This document shows, in pieces, positions 27,011 to 35,259 of a DNA stretch of 64,000 bases (positions are counted from its first letter, which is position 1; each line of letters opens with the position of its first letter). The stretch is from Variovorax sp. N23 (GTDB taxonomy: Bacteria > Pseudomonadota > Gammaproteobacteria > Burkholderiales > Burkholderiaceae_C). The translations under genes and the position numbers were made by a program. The stretch lies in assembly GCF_025486315.1 (NCBI RefSeq), contig NZ_JAOOPY010000007.1, forward strand, positions 186,001-250,000, in the 5' to 3' direction. The notes beneath the pieces are model-generated. The model was given only the letters and a program-made list of their open reading frames with translations, was not told where the DNA came from and searched no databases.

Positions 27011-28345
27011 CTAGATGAGGAAAAGTTCATCGCTCACGGGGTGCCGTCCTCCGAAACGCAGGCGCCTGCCGCCCATCGAGAAGATGCTTTGCTCCTGGAT
27101 TCCATCCGCGGGCGCCGTCAGCTCGCCCCACAAGGAGCCGTCTTCCCGTCTTTGTGCTTCTCGGACGTGGAGTCCTCTCTGGAACAGGTACTTTCCCGTC
27201 AACCCGATGTGCTGGTCATCTGACCTCAAGATGGTCGGCGACGGTGAGGTGCTGACCATTCCTGCAGGAAGCACCATCTTAAGAGGGCAATTTAGCGGGT
27301 AGTGCGGCCCAAGAGCCATCTGGACGTGGGAAACGAGGCTCCAATTGCTGTTTTCCCTGGTAACGCTGGGCTGATGGAGAACCACGGCATCGACTACACA
27401 CCCGTCGCGGTTCAACATTTCGGTGGCTACCGCCTGCAGCTGCGCAACATCCGCCGTAGGGTGGACGCGCATGAGCACCACGTTCGAAAATTTCTCCTTG
27501 CGAGGACAGTGCTTCTGCATGTTCGCCGCCGCCTTGGCCAACTTGCTGGTGAAGTTGCTCTGTTCGATGGCGTGGTGCGTTGCAACAATCGTCAGCTGAG
27601 TTGACCGGGCGTCGAGCGCGAAGGGCTGCTCGCCTTCAGGAGCGACAACCTTGGATAGCAATACATCGACCTGCGGCAAGACATTCATAATTCGGCCGAC
27701 CGGTAGGGCTTTGAGCGCCAGCGTAATTGCGCCGAAGTCCTCCGGCCCGAGATGGCGGTCCGCGAGCACCAAAAGCCGCTCCAGTGCGCCGACGCCTGCG
27801 TACGCATGAAGATGCTCGTACAACTTTTGGCAGCGCTCCCGGAACACTCGCTCGCGGTCGGACTGGTCGTGGTTCTTGAACGACCACCGCATCGTCATGC
27901 CATTGTCGAACCGGACAAGCGCGTCGTACCCAGGCTCGTTCTTTGGCGTGCCAGCAACGTGATGGCCGCCTTCAGCGAGCATAGCCAGCGCCTGTACTTC
28001 ATAAAGCAGGCCATGTGCAGTCGTCCCGCCCTTACGAATAGCGCGAACGAGCTCCTGAGCCTTCTTCGCGTCCAAGTCCTTGACGCGCTGCAGGGCTCTG
28101 CCAAACAGGAACAATTCGTACCCTGCTAGGAAGTCGTCTCGGCCCCAGACCTTCTGAAGGCGATGCTCCTGTCGACCCTCAAGCCACGCCTTCGTGAAAG
28201 ACGACTCAAGGACGCCGTAGGCTCCGTCGGCCGTCTCTTGGTCTACGCCAAACGGCCGCCCGCCCCACTTGTACTTGCGCGGGGCGTTCGGCTGCGCCAT
28301 TCCGGGTGGCGTCACACCATCTGCCTCAGTCCGCTGCCCGTCCAT
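27011..28345 (-). CDS. unknown protein with a PD-(D/E)XK-like, possibly degenerate, nuclease motif
   Basis: A 444-aa protein from ATG 28345 with a GAGGG ribosome binding site about 9-13 nt upstream. After a flexible N-terminus, residues 107-160 have the layout of a restriction-endonuclease-like core: E116 in a helix (LLYEVQAL), D141 starting a strand (PGYDALVRF), then SFK (155-157) where (D/E)XK is expected. Replacement of the acidic residue by Ser would weaken metal binding, so this may be a binding-only domain. The rest is mixed alpha/beta with no recognised motif. It leads a minus-strand pair convergent with the helicase-nuclease operon. Confidence 0.65.
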   Translation of the reverse strand: MDGQRTEADGVTPPGMAQPNAPRKYKWGGRPFGVDQETADGAYGVLESSFTKAWLEGRQEHRLQKVWGRDDFLAGYELFLFGRALQRVKDLDAKKAQELVRAIRKGGTTAHGLLYEVQALAMLAEGGHHVAGTPKNEPGYDALVRFDNGMTMRWSFKNHDQSDRERVFRERCQKLYEHLHAYAGVGALERLLVLADRHLGPEDFGAITLALKALPVGRIMNVLPQVDVLLSKVVAPEGEQPFALDARSTQLTIVATHHAIEQSNFTSKLAKAAANMQKHCPRKEKFSNVVLMRVHPTADVAQLQAVATEMLNRDGCVVDAVVLHQPSVTRENSNWSLVSHVQMALGPHYPLNCPLKMVLPAGMVSTSPSPTILRSDDQHIGLTGKYLFQRGLHVREAQRREDGSLWGELTAPADGIQEQSIFSMGGRRLRFGGRHPVSDELFLI

Positions 28346-28409
28346 TTTTGGGTCCCTCTTTTTTACATGCCTTCTGAGTCATTTTAAGTAGGCGTCCACC
28401 CACGACCAT

Positions 28410-28737
28410 CAGGCGTCCGGCATTGGTCCTGGGACGGGAAGGCACAGGTTTAGACATTCGATTGCGTACAGATCTTCAGTCAGACCCGAGCCGGTGCGCG
28501 CACGAGAACTGTTCCTGCTGATAGTCCCAAATCTCCATGGCAGCGTCCGCCTTCGGCAAAAGCTGGCGGCCGAGCTCGACTGACAAAGCCAGGGACATTG
28601 CCGGGAAGACGTGCGCGGTGCGGTAGCCAGCATTGCGGACAGCGGCCAGCACCTCCGTCTACCGACTGCAAAAGGGCCGGATGTCCTCTGCGTCCTCGAC
28701 GAAGGCCGGGGTGGGCGAGGGCAGGCGGCAATTGCCT
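28410..28737 (-). pseudogene. relic resembling the C-terminus of a SAVED-domain (CBASS) effector
   Basis: Reading leftward in one frame: PAFVEDAEDIRPF, an in-frame stop near 28650, then EVLAAVRNAGYRTAHVFPAM followed by SLALSVELGRQLLPKADAA and IWDYQQEQF, a frame break near 28497, then GLTEDLYAIECLNLCLPVPG to a stop. HVFPA, SVELGR, LLPKAD and the WDY block follow the pattern of SAVED domains, which bind cyclic oligonucleotides in CBASS effectors (typically hlF-A-P, lAvelGr, and a late y-Y). The frame break, the stop and the lack of a start make it a relic. The SAVED match is by eye only. Confidence 0.45.
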
Positions 28738-29812
28738 AGTCGTCGTCGATTAGACGCGCCAAGGGCGACGCGAGCGATGCTTCAGCGCGAAAGTACCCCA
28801 ACACGGTCGGCACGCTCCGGTGACCGGTAAGCGCCATGGTGTCGGGCAAGGAATGATTGCGACGGCCCGCCTCGGTGACGAAGCCGGAGCGGAGCGAGTG
28901 CGCCGAGAAGTCTCCCTCGATTCCTGCGAGCGCACAGCGATCCTTGACGATCTCTCGCACCGCATGGGCGCTGAGAGGCTCGCCAACGTGGCCGCCCTTG
29001 CGCACCCGCCGGAAAAGGGCGCCCGATTGGATCTTGCCGGCGTCCAGCCAAGTCTCCATCGCCTCCGCCGCCGTGCCCACAAGAGGCTTGACATCCTCCG
29101 GCCGGGCGACGCCGCTCTGGTTGGTCTTGGAGTGGGACAGCGTGTAAAGGTATTCGCCTTCCCGCACACGGCGCAGATTCTCCAGGCGTGCATTGGCCAC
29201 CTCGGAGCGCCGACGCCCACCTGTGGACCAGGCGAAGAGGAGGAGGGCGCGATCGCGCAGTCCGCGCAAGCTGTCGTCGCACGTGTCCAGCACCGCCTGC
29301 AGCGGTTCCCTGGTGAGTGCCCGTTGCTTGTGGGGCAGGGCGCCGCGTTTTGCATACGCGCGTCGCGTCTTGGCTAGGAGTTCGCGGACCGCTGGATCCG
29401 CGCACGGGTTGGGATGGCGTGCCAACTGATGCGCCTTGGACAACACGGATATACGGTGGACCAACGTGTTCAAGGACGGCGCACCCAACTTGCCTTTGAG
29501 GCCGGCGGCCACGAGTGCCTGGTCGACGGTCGGCGGAAGCTGTGTCGCCAGGCCGGCACGTGTCGTGCGCTGCGCGTGGTCGACGATGAACTGGATCACC
29601 ACCGGTGGCGGCACCGGTAGACGCAAGGTCTGGCCATACCGCGCCGCGTACCAGGCCGACCAGTAGCGCAGTGCGGAACGGTACGACGCGAGCGTGTTCG
29701 CCGAGTCGCCTTCACTGAGCAGCTCGTCGGCGGCCTGTTGCGTTAGCTGCGACAGCCGCGTCGGATCGAGCAGCGGGTGACGCTTGAGTGCAGGTGGAAG
29801 CAAACTGATCAT
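28736..29812 (-). CDS. tyrosine integrase
   Basis: A 358-aa site-specific recombinase from ATG 29812. The N-terminal SAM-like domain covers about 25-145 (SANTLASYRSALRYWSAW). In the catalytic domain the first Arg is in STGGRRRSEVANA, then HSLR (His 305, Arg 308), GHRS (His 331) and the nucleophile Tyr 340 (VLGYFRAE): a complete R-H-R-H-Y set, so it is probably active. It reads leftward at the right end of the island, and an att-like 7-7-7 inverted repeat lies 70 nt upstream. A decayed homolog marks the left end at 2811-3012. Confidence 0.9.
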   Translation of the reverse strand: MISLLPPALKRHPLLDPTRLSQLTQQAADELLSEGDSANTLASYRSALRYWSAWYAARYGQTLRLPVPPPVVIQFIVDHAQRTTRAGLATQLPPTVDQALVAAGLKGKLGAPSLNTLVHRISVLSKAHQLARHPNPCADPAVRELLAKTRRAYAKRGALPHKQRALTREPLQAVLDTCDDSLRGLRDRALLLFAWSTGGRRRSEVANARLENLRRVREGEYLYTLSHSKTNQSGVARPEDVKPLVGTAAEAMETWLDAGKIQSGALFRRVRKGGHVGEPLSAHAVREIVKDRCALAGIEGDFSAHSLRSGFVTEAGRRNHSLPDTMALTGHRSVPTVLGYFRAEASLASPLARLIDDD

Positions 29813-29881
29813 CTGAATGCCGGTGTCGGTTCGTCTGGAAGATCTTTAGCTGTCGACATCGCCCGAAATCTAGCTCTAAAC

Positions 29882-29902
29882 ACGATAACGTTCTTTTATC
29901 GT
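29882..29902. other. right att-like site (7-7-7 inverted repeat)
   Basis: ACGATAA, spacer CGTTCTT, TTATCGT: perfect 7-bp inverted arms, 70 nt upstream of the integrase start. The related site at 3119-3139 has the same geometry and orientation. The geometry fits a tyrosine-recombinase core; an operator controlling the integrase promoter is the alternative. Confidence 0.45.
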
Positions 29903-30045
29903 ACCTAACATTTTTGCGTCAAAAAGGGCGCGCGGCAAGGGGTGGGAGAACCGCTGCACTCGAGCGGCGGGCAATCGGCATTTGCGCGACGACCGATTCC
30001 AATATGCGATCGAACTTTTGGACTGACTCAGCGCAGGCCGTCGTC

Positions 30046-30228
30046 GCGTCCTATACAGCAAACCCGCTTGCGCCGCTTCAATTCTTGCTCAAGCCGACAA
30101 CGGTGGGAAAGGTACGTGACGCAGCGCTGGACGTCGAATTCGATGCGAGCTTGGTGATCTACATTGCCACATCCAACGAATCGCGTAAGGTGCGGGCGCC
30201 GCTGCGGTCAAGCTGTCGAGTTGGATCA
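30046..30228 (+). pseudogene. fragment of a Lon-like AAA+ ATPase
   Basis: The plus strand reads NPLAPLQFLLKPTTVGK, then DAALDVEFDASLVIYIATSN and ESRKVRAPLRS before the similarity stops. This matches the Walker B to sensor-1 part of Lon-like AAA+ proteins (NPL...LLDEIDK, DLS.V.FIATAN, PLL.R). The DEIDK Walker B acidic residues are gone, and neither the P-loop nor the C-terminus is present. It is a remnant of a gene broken at the island's right flank. Confidence 0.5.
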
Positions 30229-30248
30229 AATGCGCGCCGCAAAACGCG

Positions 30249-30443
30249 TCAGAGCGGCAGAGGCAGTCCCCGGCCAAGAGCCTCCAACAAATCCTTAGTC
30301 GGGCTTCGACCGTGAATGTTGGCCGTGTCTTCTTCAAATGTTGGAATGCCCGACTCTTCGTGGGCAAAGCTTCTACTATTCCTGCACGTTGAGCAAAGCT
30401 GAACCTTTTTTTGCGGGCCATCCGAAAAGGGCGTTTGTTGCAG
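30249..30443 (-). CDS. small CxxC protein frame with no standard start
   Basis: A 64-residue frame between an in-frame stop just upstream of 30443 and TGA at 30249. It reads convincingly like protein: TPFSDGPQKKVQLCSTCRN, then SGIPTFEEDTANIHGRSPT and KDLLEALGRGLPLPL. It has a CxxC pair and an acidic middle. There is no ATG, GTG or TTG before the conserved part; a CTG at 30443 is the only upstream initiator-like codon, and no Shine-Dalgarno is visible. It may be an intact small gene with a CTG start, or the 3' part of a gene that lost its beginning. The operator-like block at 30492-30560 lies just upstream in its direction of reading. Confidence 0.35.
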   Translation of the reverse strand: MQQTPFSDGPQKKVQLCSTCRNSRSFAHEESGIPTFEEDTANIHGRSPTKDLLEALGRGLPLPL

Positions 30444-30491
30444 CGTTGCTCAAAAAACGTTGGATCTTTCCGCCCGCTTGTTCTGGAGGCC

Positions 30492-30560
30492 GGCGCCATA
30501 TGGCGCCTGACGCTCATGTGGCGCCTATTATTTAACATAATATACATTGTATAAAATACA
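30492..30560 (-). promoter_or_regulatory. operator-like repeats next to an AT-rich promoter region
   Basis: A 16-bp palindrome GGCGCC-ATAT-GGCGCC (30492-30507) is followed by a direct repeat: ATATGGCGCCT (30498-30508) and ATGTGGCGCCT (30516-30526), 18 bp apart. A very AT-rich stretch (30527-30560) with several -10-like TATAAT relatives adjoins it. On the minus strand the order is AT-rich promoter, then the repeats, then the CxxC frame at 30443. No regulator gene adjoins it. Confidence 0.45.
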
Positions 30561-30602
30561 AGCGACGCCAACCTGGGTCATGACCCCCCGGTCAGCCGCC
30601 CA

Positions 30603-31265
30603 CTACCACTTGCCGTCGCCGGACGCCTTGGCCCGGACCGCTGATTTCAGCAACTCCACCGCATCCGGACGCTGGCCTCGCACCGCGAAGTCCATGGCAG
30701 TCATGTTCTGCTGGTTCTTCATCGACGGGTCTGCGCCTTCGTCCAGCAGCAGCTTCACGCTCTCGGGCGATCCGTACATCGCCGCCATCATCAGCGGTGT
30801 CGTGCCATTGGGCGACTGCGCGTCGATGAAGGCATACTTCTCCAGCAGCAGCTTCATGATCTCGACCTGGCCGCTGCTCGCCGCATAGTGCAGCGCGGTC
30901 CAGCCGGGCTTGTTGATGTCCGCGTCGCGGGCGATGAGCTGCTTGACCAGATCCATCTGGCCCTTGATCGCGGCCAGCATCAACGGGCTCTCGTCATTGC
31001 CGTTGCGGAGTTCGACCTTGATCTGCGGCGACGCCAGCAGCACCTGGATGACGCGCGGCGAAGGCTCCCGGATCGCGAGCAGCAAGCCCGTCATTCCGTG
31101 CTCGTCGCGCGTGTTCGGGTCGAAGCCACGGCGCAACAGCGATTCGACGCCACTCGCGTTGTCGCTTCGGACCGCGCGGAAGAAGTCATTGAAGGAGTCT
31201 GCCTGGGCGGCAGAAAAGACCGTCACAGCAAGAAGATAGAGGCAGAACCTCGCCAGATTTCTCAT
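30603..31265 (-). CDS. exported ankyrin-repeat protein
   Basis: A 220-aa protein. Residues 1-22 form a signal peptide (FCLYLLAVTVFSAAQA, cleavage after AQA). Four to five ankyrin repeats follow (DEHGMTGLLLAIREPSPRV, GNDESPLMLAAIKGQMDLV, WTALHYAASSGQVEIMKLL, GTTPLMMAAMYGSPESVKLL). Ankyrin stacks mediate protein binding; the protein is periplasmic by its signal peptide. Its start overlaps the tatD stop by 3 nt, and it ends the minus-strand mltG-tmk-holB-PilZ-tatD cluster. Confidence 0.85.
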   Translation of the reverse strand: MRNLARFCLYLLAVTVFSAAQADSFNDFFRAVRSDNASGVESLLRRGFDPNTRDEHGMTGLLLAIREPSPRVIQVLLASPQIKVELRNGNDESPLMLAAIKGQMDLVKQLIARDADINKPGWTALHYAASSGQVEIMKLLLEKYAFIDAQSPNGTTPLMMAAMYGSPESVKLLLDEGADPSMKNQQNMTAMDFAVRGQRPDAVELLKSAVRAKASGDGKW

Positions 31266-32071
31266 GTTTTTTGAACGCCCGTGAACAGGCTCTCGAAGTT
31301 GCGGCTCGTGGCCTCTGCAACGGTTTCGACGGACACACCGCGCAACTGCGCGATCTGCTGCGCGACCAGCGGCACGTACGAGGGATTGTTGGTCTTGCCA
31401 CGGTACGGCACCGGAGCCAGGTAGGGACTGTCGGTCTCGATCAGCATGCGGTCGAGTGGGACGAAGGCGGCAACATCCCTCAGATCCTGTGCCTTCTTGA
31501 AGGTCAGGATGCCGGAGAACGAGATGTAGAAGCCCAGGTCGAGGGCCGCGCGCGCCACCTCGGCCGTCTCGGTGAAGCAGTGGAACACCCCGCCCGCGGC
31601 CGGGCCCGACCCGACCTCGCCCTCCTCCCTCAGGATGGCCAGCGTGTCGGCCGACGCTTCGCGCGTGTGGATCACCAGCGGCATGCGCACCTGCTGCGCC
31701 GCCCGGATGTGGACGCGGAAGCGGTCACGCTGCCATTCCATGTCGGCGATGCTGCGGCCGCCCTTGCGCGCTTCCATCTGGTAGTAGTCGAGCCCGGTCT
31801 CGCCGATGGCGACCACCTTGGGACGCGCCGCGCGCCGCACCAGGTCGTCGATGCTCGGCTCGATGATGTCTTCGTTGTCGGGATGCACGCCGACGCTGGC
31901 CCAGAAGTTGTCGTAGCGCGCCGCCAGGCCCTGCACGTCGTCGAACTCCTCGAGCTTGGTGCAGATGCACAGCGCCCGGTCGACGCGGGCTTCGGCCATC
32001 GCCGCGCGGACCTCCGTCATCTGGCTGGCGAACTCGGGAAAGGTCAGGTGGCAGTGGGAATCGGTGAACAT
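31262..32071 (-). CDS. tatD: TatD-family metal-dependent hydrolase (DNase)
   Basis: A 269-aa TIM-barrel hydrolase. Metal ligands: DSHCHL (4-9), GETGLDY, VIHTR, FHCF and ETDSPYL appear in the family order. TatD proteins are 3'-5' DNases or deoxyribonuclease-like hydrolases in the cytoplasm. It lies in the minus-strand cluster after the PilZ gene and overlaps the ankyrin gene. Length is normal for the family. Confidence 0.9.
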   Translation of the reverse strand: MFTDSHCHLTFPEFASQMTEVRAAMAEARVDRALCICTKLEEFDDVQGLAARYDNFWASVGVHPDNEDIIEPSIDDLVRRAARPKVVAIGETGLDYYQMEARKGGRSIADMEWQRDRFRVHIRAAQQVRMPLVIHTREASADTLAILREEGEVGSGPAAGGVFHCFTETAEVARAALDLGFYISFSGILTFKKAQDLRDVAAFVPLDRMLIETDSPYLAPVPYRGKTNNPSYVPLVAQQIAQLRGVSVETVAEATSRNFESLFTGVQKT

Positions 32072-32137
32072 GAGCGAGGCTGCAATGGCAAAGCGGGCGC
32101 GCCGCCGGGCGGGGGCGTCAGGCGCGAATGCGCGGGG

Positions 32138-32506
32138 TCAGATGGTCTGGGTGGGGCGGTCCGACGCCATCGAGCCGCCCAGCACTTCCTCGATGCGGGC
32201 CTTGAGCTGGCGCGACTTTTCGTCCGCCGGAAAGCGCACGCCGACGCCCGGTGCGCGGCTGCCGGCGGCGCGTGCCGGCGTGATCCAGGCGACCTTGCCG
32301 GCCACCGGATAGCGCTGTGGGTCGTCCGGCAGCGTGAGCAGCACGTAGACGTCGTCGCCCAGCCGGTACTCGCGCGCTGTCGGAATGAAGATGCCGCCCT
32401 CCGCGAAGAGCGGGATGTAGGCGGCATAGAGCGCCCCTTTCTCCTTGATCGCCAGCTGGATGACGCTGGGACGGGAGGGCGCGGATGTGGCGATGGGCGT
32501 GTTCAT
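32138..32506 (-). CDS. PilZ-domain protein
   Basis: A 122-aa protein from ATG 32506, overlapping the holB stop by 3 nt. It matches the short PilZ proteins encoded next to holB/tmk in proteobacteria (PilZ of type IV pilus biogenesis): VIQLAIKEKGALYAAYIPLF, then GGIFIPTAREYRLGDDVYVL. The c-di-GMP motif RxxxR and D/NxSxxG are not evident, as in the founding PilZ, so it may act by protein contact. Confidence 0.8.
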   Translation of the reverse strand: MNTPIATSAPSRPSVIQLAIKEKGALYAAYIPLFAEGGIFIPTAREYRLGDDVYVLLTLPDDPQRYPVAGKVAWITPARAAGSRAPGVGVRFPADEKSRQLKARIEEVLGGSMASDRPTQTI

Positions 32507-33504
32507 GGGCGACGGCCCGAGTTTAGGGCGCTTCGCGCCTCGCTCACAAGCGCCTCGAGCATGAGGCCCGGATTGAAGGGATGCTCGGCGGTTCGCGCCG
32601 CTGCGGCGAGCGACTTCGACCAGCGGGCCAGCACCATCGGCGAGGGAGCCGGCGGCAGCTCCGCCTCGGCGAAGAATCGCGGTGCGGCGCCAGTGCCCAC
32701 GGCCATGAGGTCGTGGCAGAGCTTCTGCAGCGCATCGATGGCTTGCGGCGGCGCGTGGTCGCTCAGCGCGCCGACGTCGCCGCGCTGCATGGCCTTGGGC
32801 AGCAGCGACCAGGCTTTGGGCGATTGGCCGGTGCGGGCCAGGCGCAGCGCATCGCTCGGTCGTCCGCCGGCCGCGCGCAACAAGGCGGGCGCGTCGGCGG
32901 CGGGCACATCGTGTGCCGCCAGCCACGCGATGGATTCGCTGTCCGTCGGCCACGGCAACGTGAAGCCCAGGCAGCGGCTGCGGATGGTCGGCAGCAACTG
33001 CCACGCCGCCTCGCTGGCGAGCACGAAGCGGACGTCGCCGACCGGCTCTTCGAGCGTCTTGAGCAAAGCATTGGCCGTGATCGCGTTCATGCGTTCGGCC
33101 GGATAGACCAGCACCACCTTGCCGCGCCCGCGTGCACTGGTGCGCTGCGCAAAGCCGACGGCCTCGCGCATCGCCTCGACGCGGATCTCGCGGCTGGGCT
33201 TGCGCTTCTTGTCCTCGATGTCGGCCTGCGACTTCTCGTCGAGCGGCCAGCCCAGTTCCATCATGGCGACCTCGGGCATCAGCACGCACAGGTCGGCGTG
33301 GGTGCGCACCGCGATCGCGTGGCAGCTCGGGCAATGGCCGCAGGCGCCCTCGCCGCTCGGCTGCTCGCACAGCCAGGCCGAGGCCAGCGCCAGCGCCAAC
33401 TCGTACTGACCGAGCCCGGACGGCCCCTGCAAGAGCCAGGCATGCGCGCGCTGGCGCAACAGATCGGACAGCGGGCGAACCAGCCAGGGCGACATCGTCG
33501 TCAT
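32503..33504 (-). CDS. holB: DNA polymerase III subunit delta'
   Basis: A 333-aa protein from ATG 33504, overlapping the tmk stop (ATGA). It is the clamp-loader subunit: AAA+ fold with a P-loop region GPSGLGQYE, where the canonical GKT is lost as usual in delta', a zinc module with Cys residues (CGHCPSCH), and the sensor region LLKTLEEP. It is part of the replisome. The frame is open upstream, but ATG 33504 (MTTMSPWLV) is fixed by the overlap. Confidence 0.9.
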   Translation of the reverse strand: MTTMSPWLVRPLSDLLRQRAHAWLLQGPSGLGQYELALALASAWLCEQPSGEGACGHCPSCHAIAVRTHADLCVLMPEVAMMELGWPLDEKSQADIEDKKRKPSREIRVEAMREAVGFAQRTSARGRGKVVLVYPAERMNAITANALLKTLEEPVGDVRFVLASEAAWQLLPTIRSRCLGFTLPWPTDSESIAWLAAHDVPAADAPALLRAAGGRPSDALRLARTGQSPKAWSLLPKAMQRGDVGALSDHAPPQAIDALQKLCHDLMAVGTGAAPRFFAEAELPPAPSPMVLARWSKSLAAAARTAEHPFNPGLMLEALVSEARSALNSGRRP

Positions 33505-34139
33505 GCGATCAGCCCGCGTTCGCGCAATGCGGCTTCGACCTGCTGCCACACCTGCTCACGCGGGCGGTCGGCGTCGATGCGGACGAAGCGCGTGGCCGCT
33601 GCACGTTCGGCATAGCCGGCGGCCACGCGCCGGAAGAACTCGACCGGCTGCGCCTCGAACTTGTCCGGCAGGCGTGCGCCGGCCAGCCGTTCGGCGGCGA
33701 CTTCCGGCTTCAGGTCGAACCACAGCGTGATGTCGGGCTGGAGCAGACCGTCGTCGTCGGCGGCGCCCTGCCCCGCCTGCGCCCACTGTTCCAATGTCGA
33801 CAGCACGCCGACGTCGAAGCCGCGGCCCGCGCCCTGGTAGGCGAAGGTAGCGTCGGTGAAGCGGTCGCACAGCACGACGTCGCCGCGCGCCAGAGCGGGC
33901 GCGATCACCTGCACGATGTGGTCGCGCCGCGCCGCGAAGACCAGCAGCGATTCGGTCAGGGCATCCATGGGCTGCGACAGGATCAGCCCGCGCAGCGTCT
34001 CGGCCAGCGGCGTGCCGCCCGGCTCGCGGGTGCGTGTCACGGTACGGCCGGCGGCGCGGAACAGCGCCTCGAGCGCGTCGATGTGGCTCGACTTGCCCGC
34101 GCCGTCGATGCCTTCCAGCGTCAGAAAGAGTCCGCTCAT
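33501..34139 (-). CDS. tmk: thymidylate kinase
   Basis: A 212-aa kinase phosphorylating dTMP to dTDP. P-loop GIDGAGKS is at 10-17, the DR motif in [17 protein letters not shown], and a C-terminal substrate-binding region of normal length. It overlaps mltG upstream and holB downstream by 4 nt each, the common mltG-tmk-holB arrangement. Confidence 0.95.
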   Translation of the reverse strand: MSGLFLTLEGIDGAGKSSHIDALEALFRAAGRTVTRTREPGGTPLAETLRGLILSQPMDALTESLLVFAARRDHIVQVIAPALARGDVVLCDRFTDATFAYQGAGRGFDVGVLSTLEQWAQAGQGAADDDGLLQPDITLWFDLKPEVAAERLAGARLPDKFEAQPVEFFRRVAAGYAERAAATRFVRIDADRPREQVWQQVEAALRERGLIA

Positions 34140-35158
34140 GGTCCGTTGCTCTTCGGTTTGGGCTCGATGCCGCGCTGGTAGCGGTTCACGGCCCGGTTGT
34201 GCTCGTCGAGCGAGCTGCTGAAATGGCTGGAGCCGTCGCCGCGGGAGACGAAATAGAGCGACTTGCTCTGTGCCGGCTGCACGGCAGCGAGCAGCGCCGC
34301 CTTGCCCGGCATCGCGATCGGCGTCGGCGGCAGGCCGCCGCGGGTGTAGGTGTTCCAGGGCGTGTCGGTCTGCAGATCTTTCTTGCGAAGGTTGCCGTCG
34401 AAGGCGGCGCCCAGGCCGTAGATGACGGTCGGGTCGGTCTGCAGCGGCATGCCCACGCGCAACCGGTTCGCGAACACGGCAGCGACCTCCGGGCGATCCT
34501 TGGCCTGGCCTGTCTCCTTTTCGACAATGCTGGCGAGGATGAGCGCCTCTTCGGCCGACTTCAACGGCAGGTCGCTGGCGCGCGCGGCCCAGGCGGCTTC
34601 CAGCTTCTTGTCCATGGCCCGCATCGCCCGCTGCAGCAGCGCGGTGTCGGTGGAGCCCTTGGAGTAGGTGTAGGTGTCCGGGAAGAAGCGCCCTTCCGGG
34701 TGGACGCCGGGGCGGCCGAGCCGGGCCATCAGCGCGCTGTCGCTCTCGCCCACCGTTTCAGGCTTGAGCTGCTCGGCCTTGGCCAGCGCCGCACGCACCT
34801 GGCGGAAGTTCCAGCCCTCGACCAGCACCAGGCTGCGGGTCGCCTCCTCGCCGCGCACGAGCATGTTGAGCAAGGTGCGCGGCGTGACGCCGCGCTCCAG
34901 CTCATAGCTGCCGGCGCGGATCTGCCGGTCCTGCCCGGAGAAACGGAACCAGGCGTAGAGCAGTTGCGGCGGCACGCGCGTGCCGGTCGCGGCCACGGCC
35001 TCGGCGACGCCGCGCGGCGTGGTGCCGGGTTCGACCGACAGGTCGACGCTCGGCGCCGGGAGGTCGAGCGGGCGATGCACCCACCACAAGCCCCAGGCGC
35101 CGACACCCAGGGCCGTGAGCGCGGCGAGCAGAAAAAGAGTCAGGAAGAAGCGGCGCAA
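34136..35158 (-). CDS. mltG: endolytic murein transglycosylase MltG
   Basis: A 340-aa inner-membrane protein. One N-terminal transmembrane helix ([20 protein letters not shown], about 4-23) is followed by a LysM-like and YceG catalytic domain. The catalytic Glu lies in [10 protein letters not shown], and the family segment [20 protein letters not shown] is present. It cuts nascent glycan strands near the membrane and sets strand length. It heads the minus-strand cluster; ygfZ diverges from it 101 nt away. Confidence 0.9.
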   Translation of the reverse strand: MRRFFLTLFLLAALTALGVGAWGLWWVHRPLDLPAPSVDLSVEPGTTPRGVAEAVAATGTRVPPQLLYAWFRFSGQDRQIRAGSYELERGVTPRTLLNMLVRGEEATRSLVLVEGWNFRQVRAALAKAEQLKPETVGESDSALMARLGRPGVHPEGRFFPDTYTYSKGSTDTALLQRAMRAMDKKLEAAWAARASDLPLKSAEEALILASIVEKETGQAKDRPEVAAVFANRLRVGMPLQTDPTVIYGLGAAFDGNLRKKDLQTDTPWNTYTRGGLPPTPIAMPGKAALLAAVQPAQSKSLYFVSRGDGSSHFSSSLDEHNRAVNRYQRGIEPKPKSNGP

Positions 35159-35259
35159 GCGAAAGCCAGGAAAAAGAGAATGGGCGACGGCGGAAAGTCG
35201 CGCCGTGGGCGGTAGCCCTGCGGGCCCCGCGGACGGGCGCAGGCCATGATAATTCAGCG

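Noticed and set aside
30089..30571. 160-aa minus-strand open frame
   Set aside because: It is basic and low in protein-like pattern, runs antisense to the AAA+ relic and in another frame over the more protein-like CxxC frame; it looks like a GC-rich shadow.
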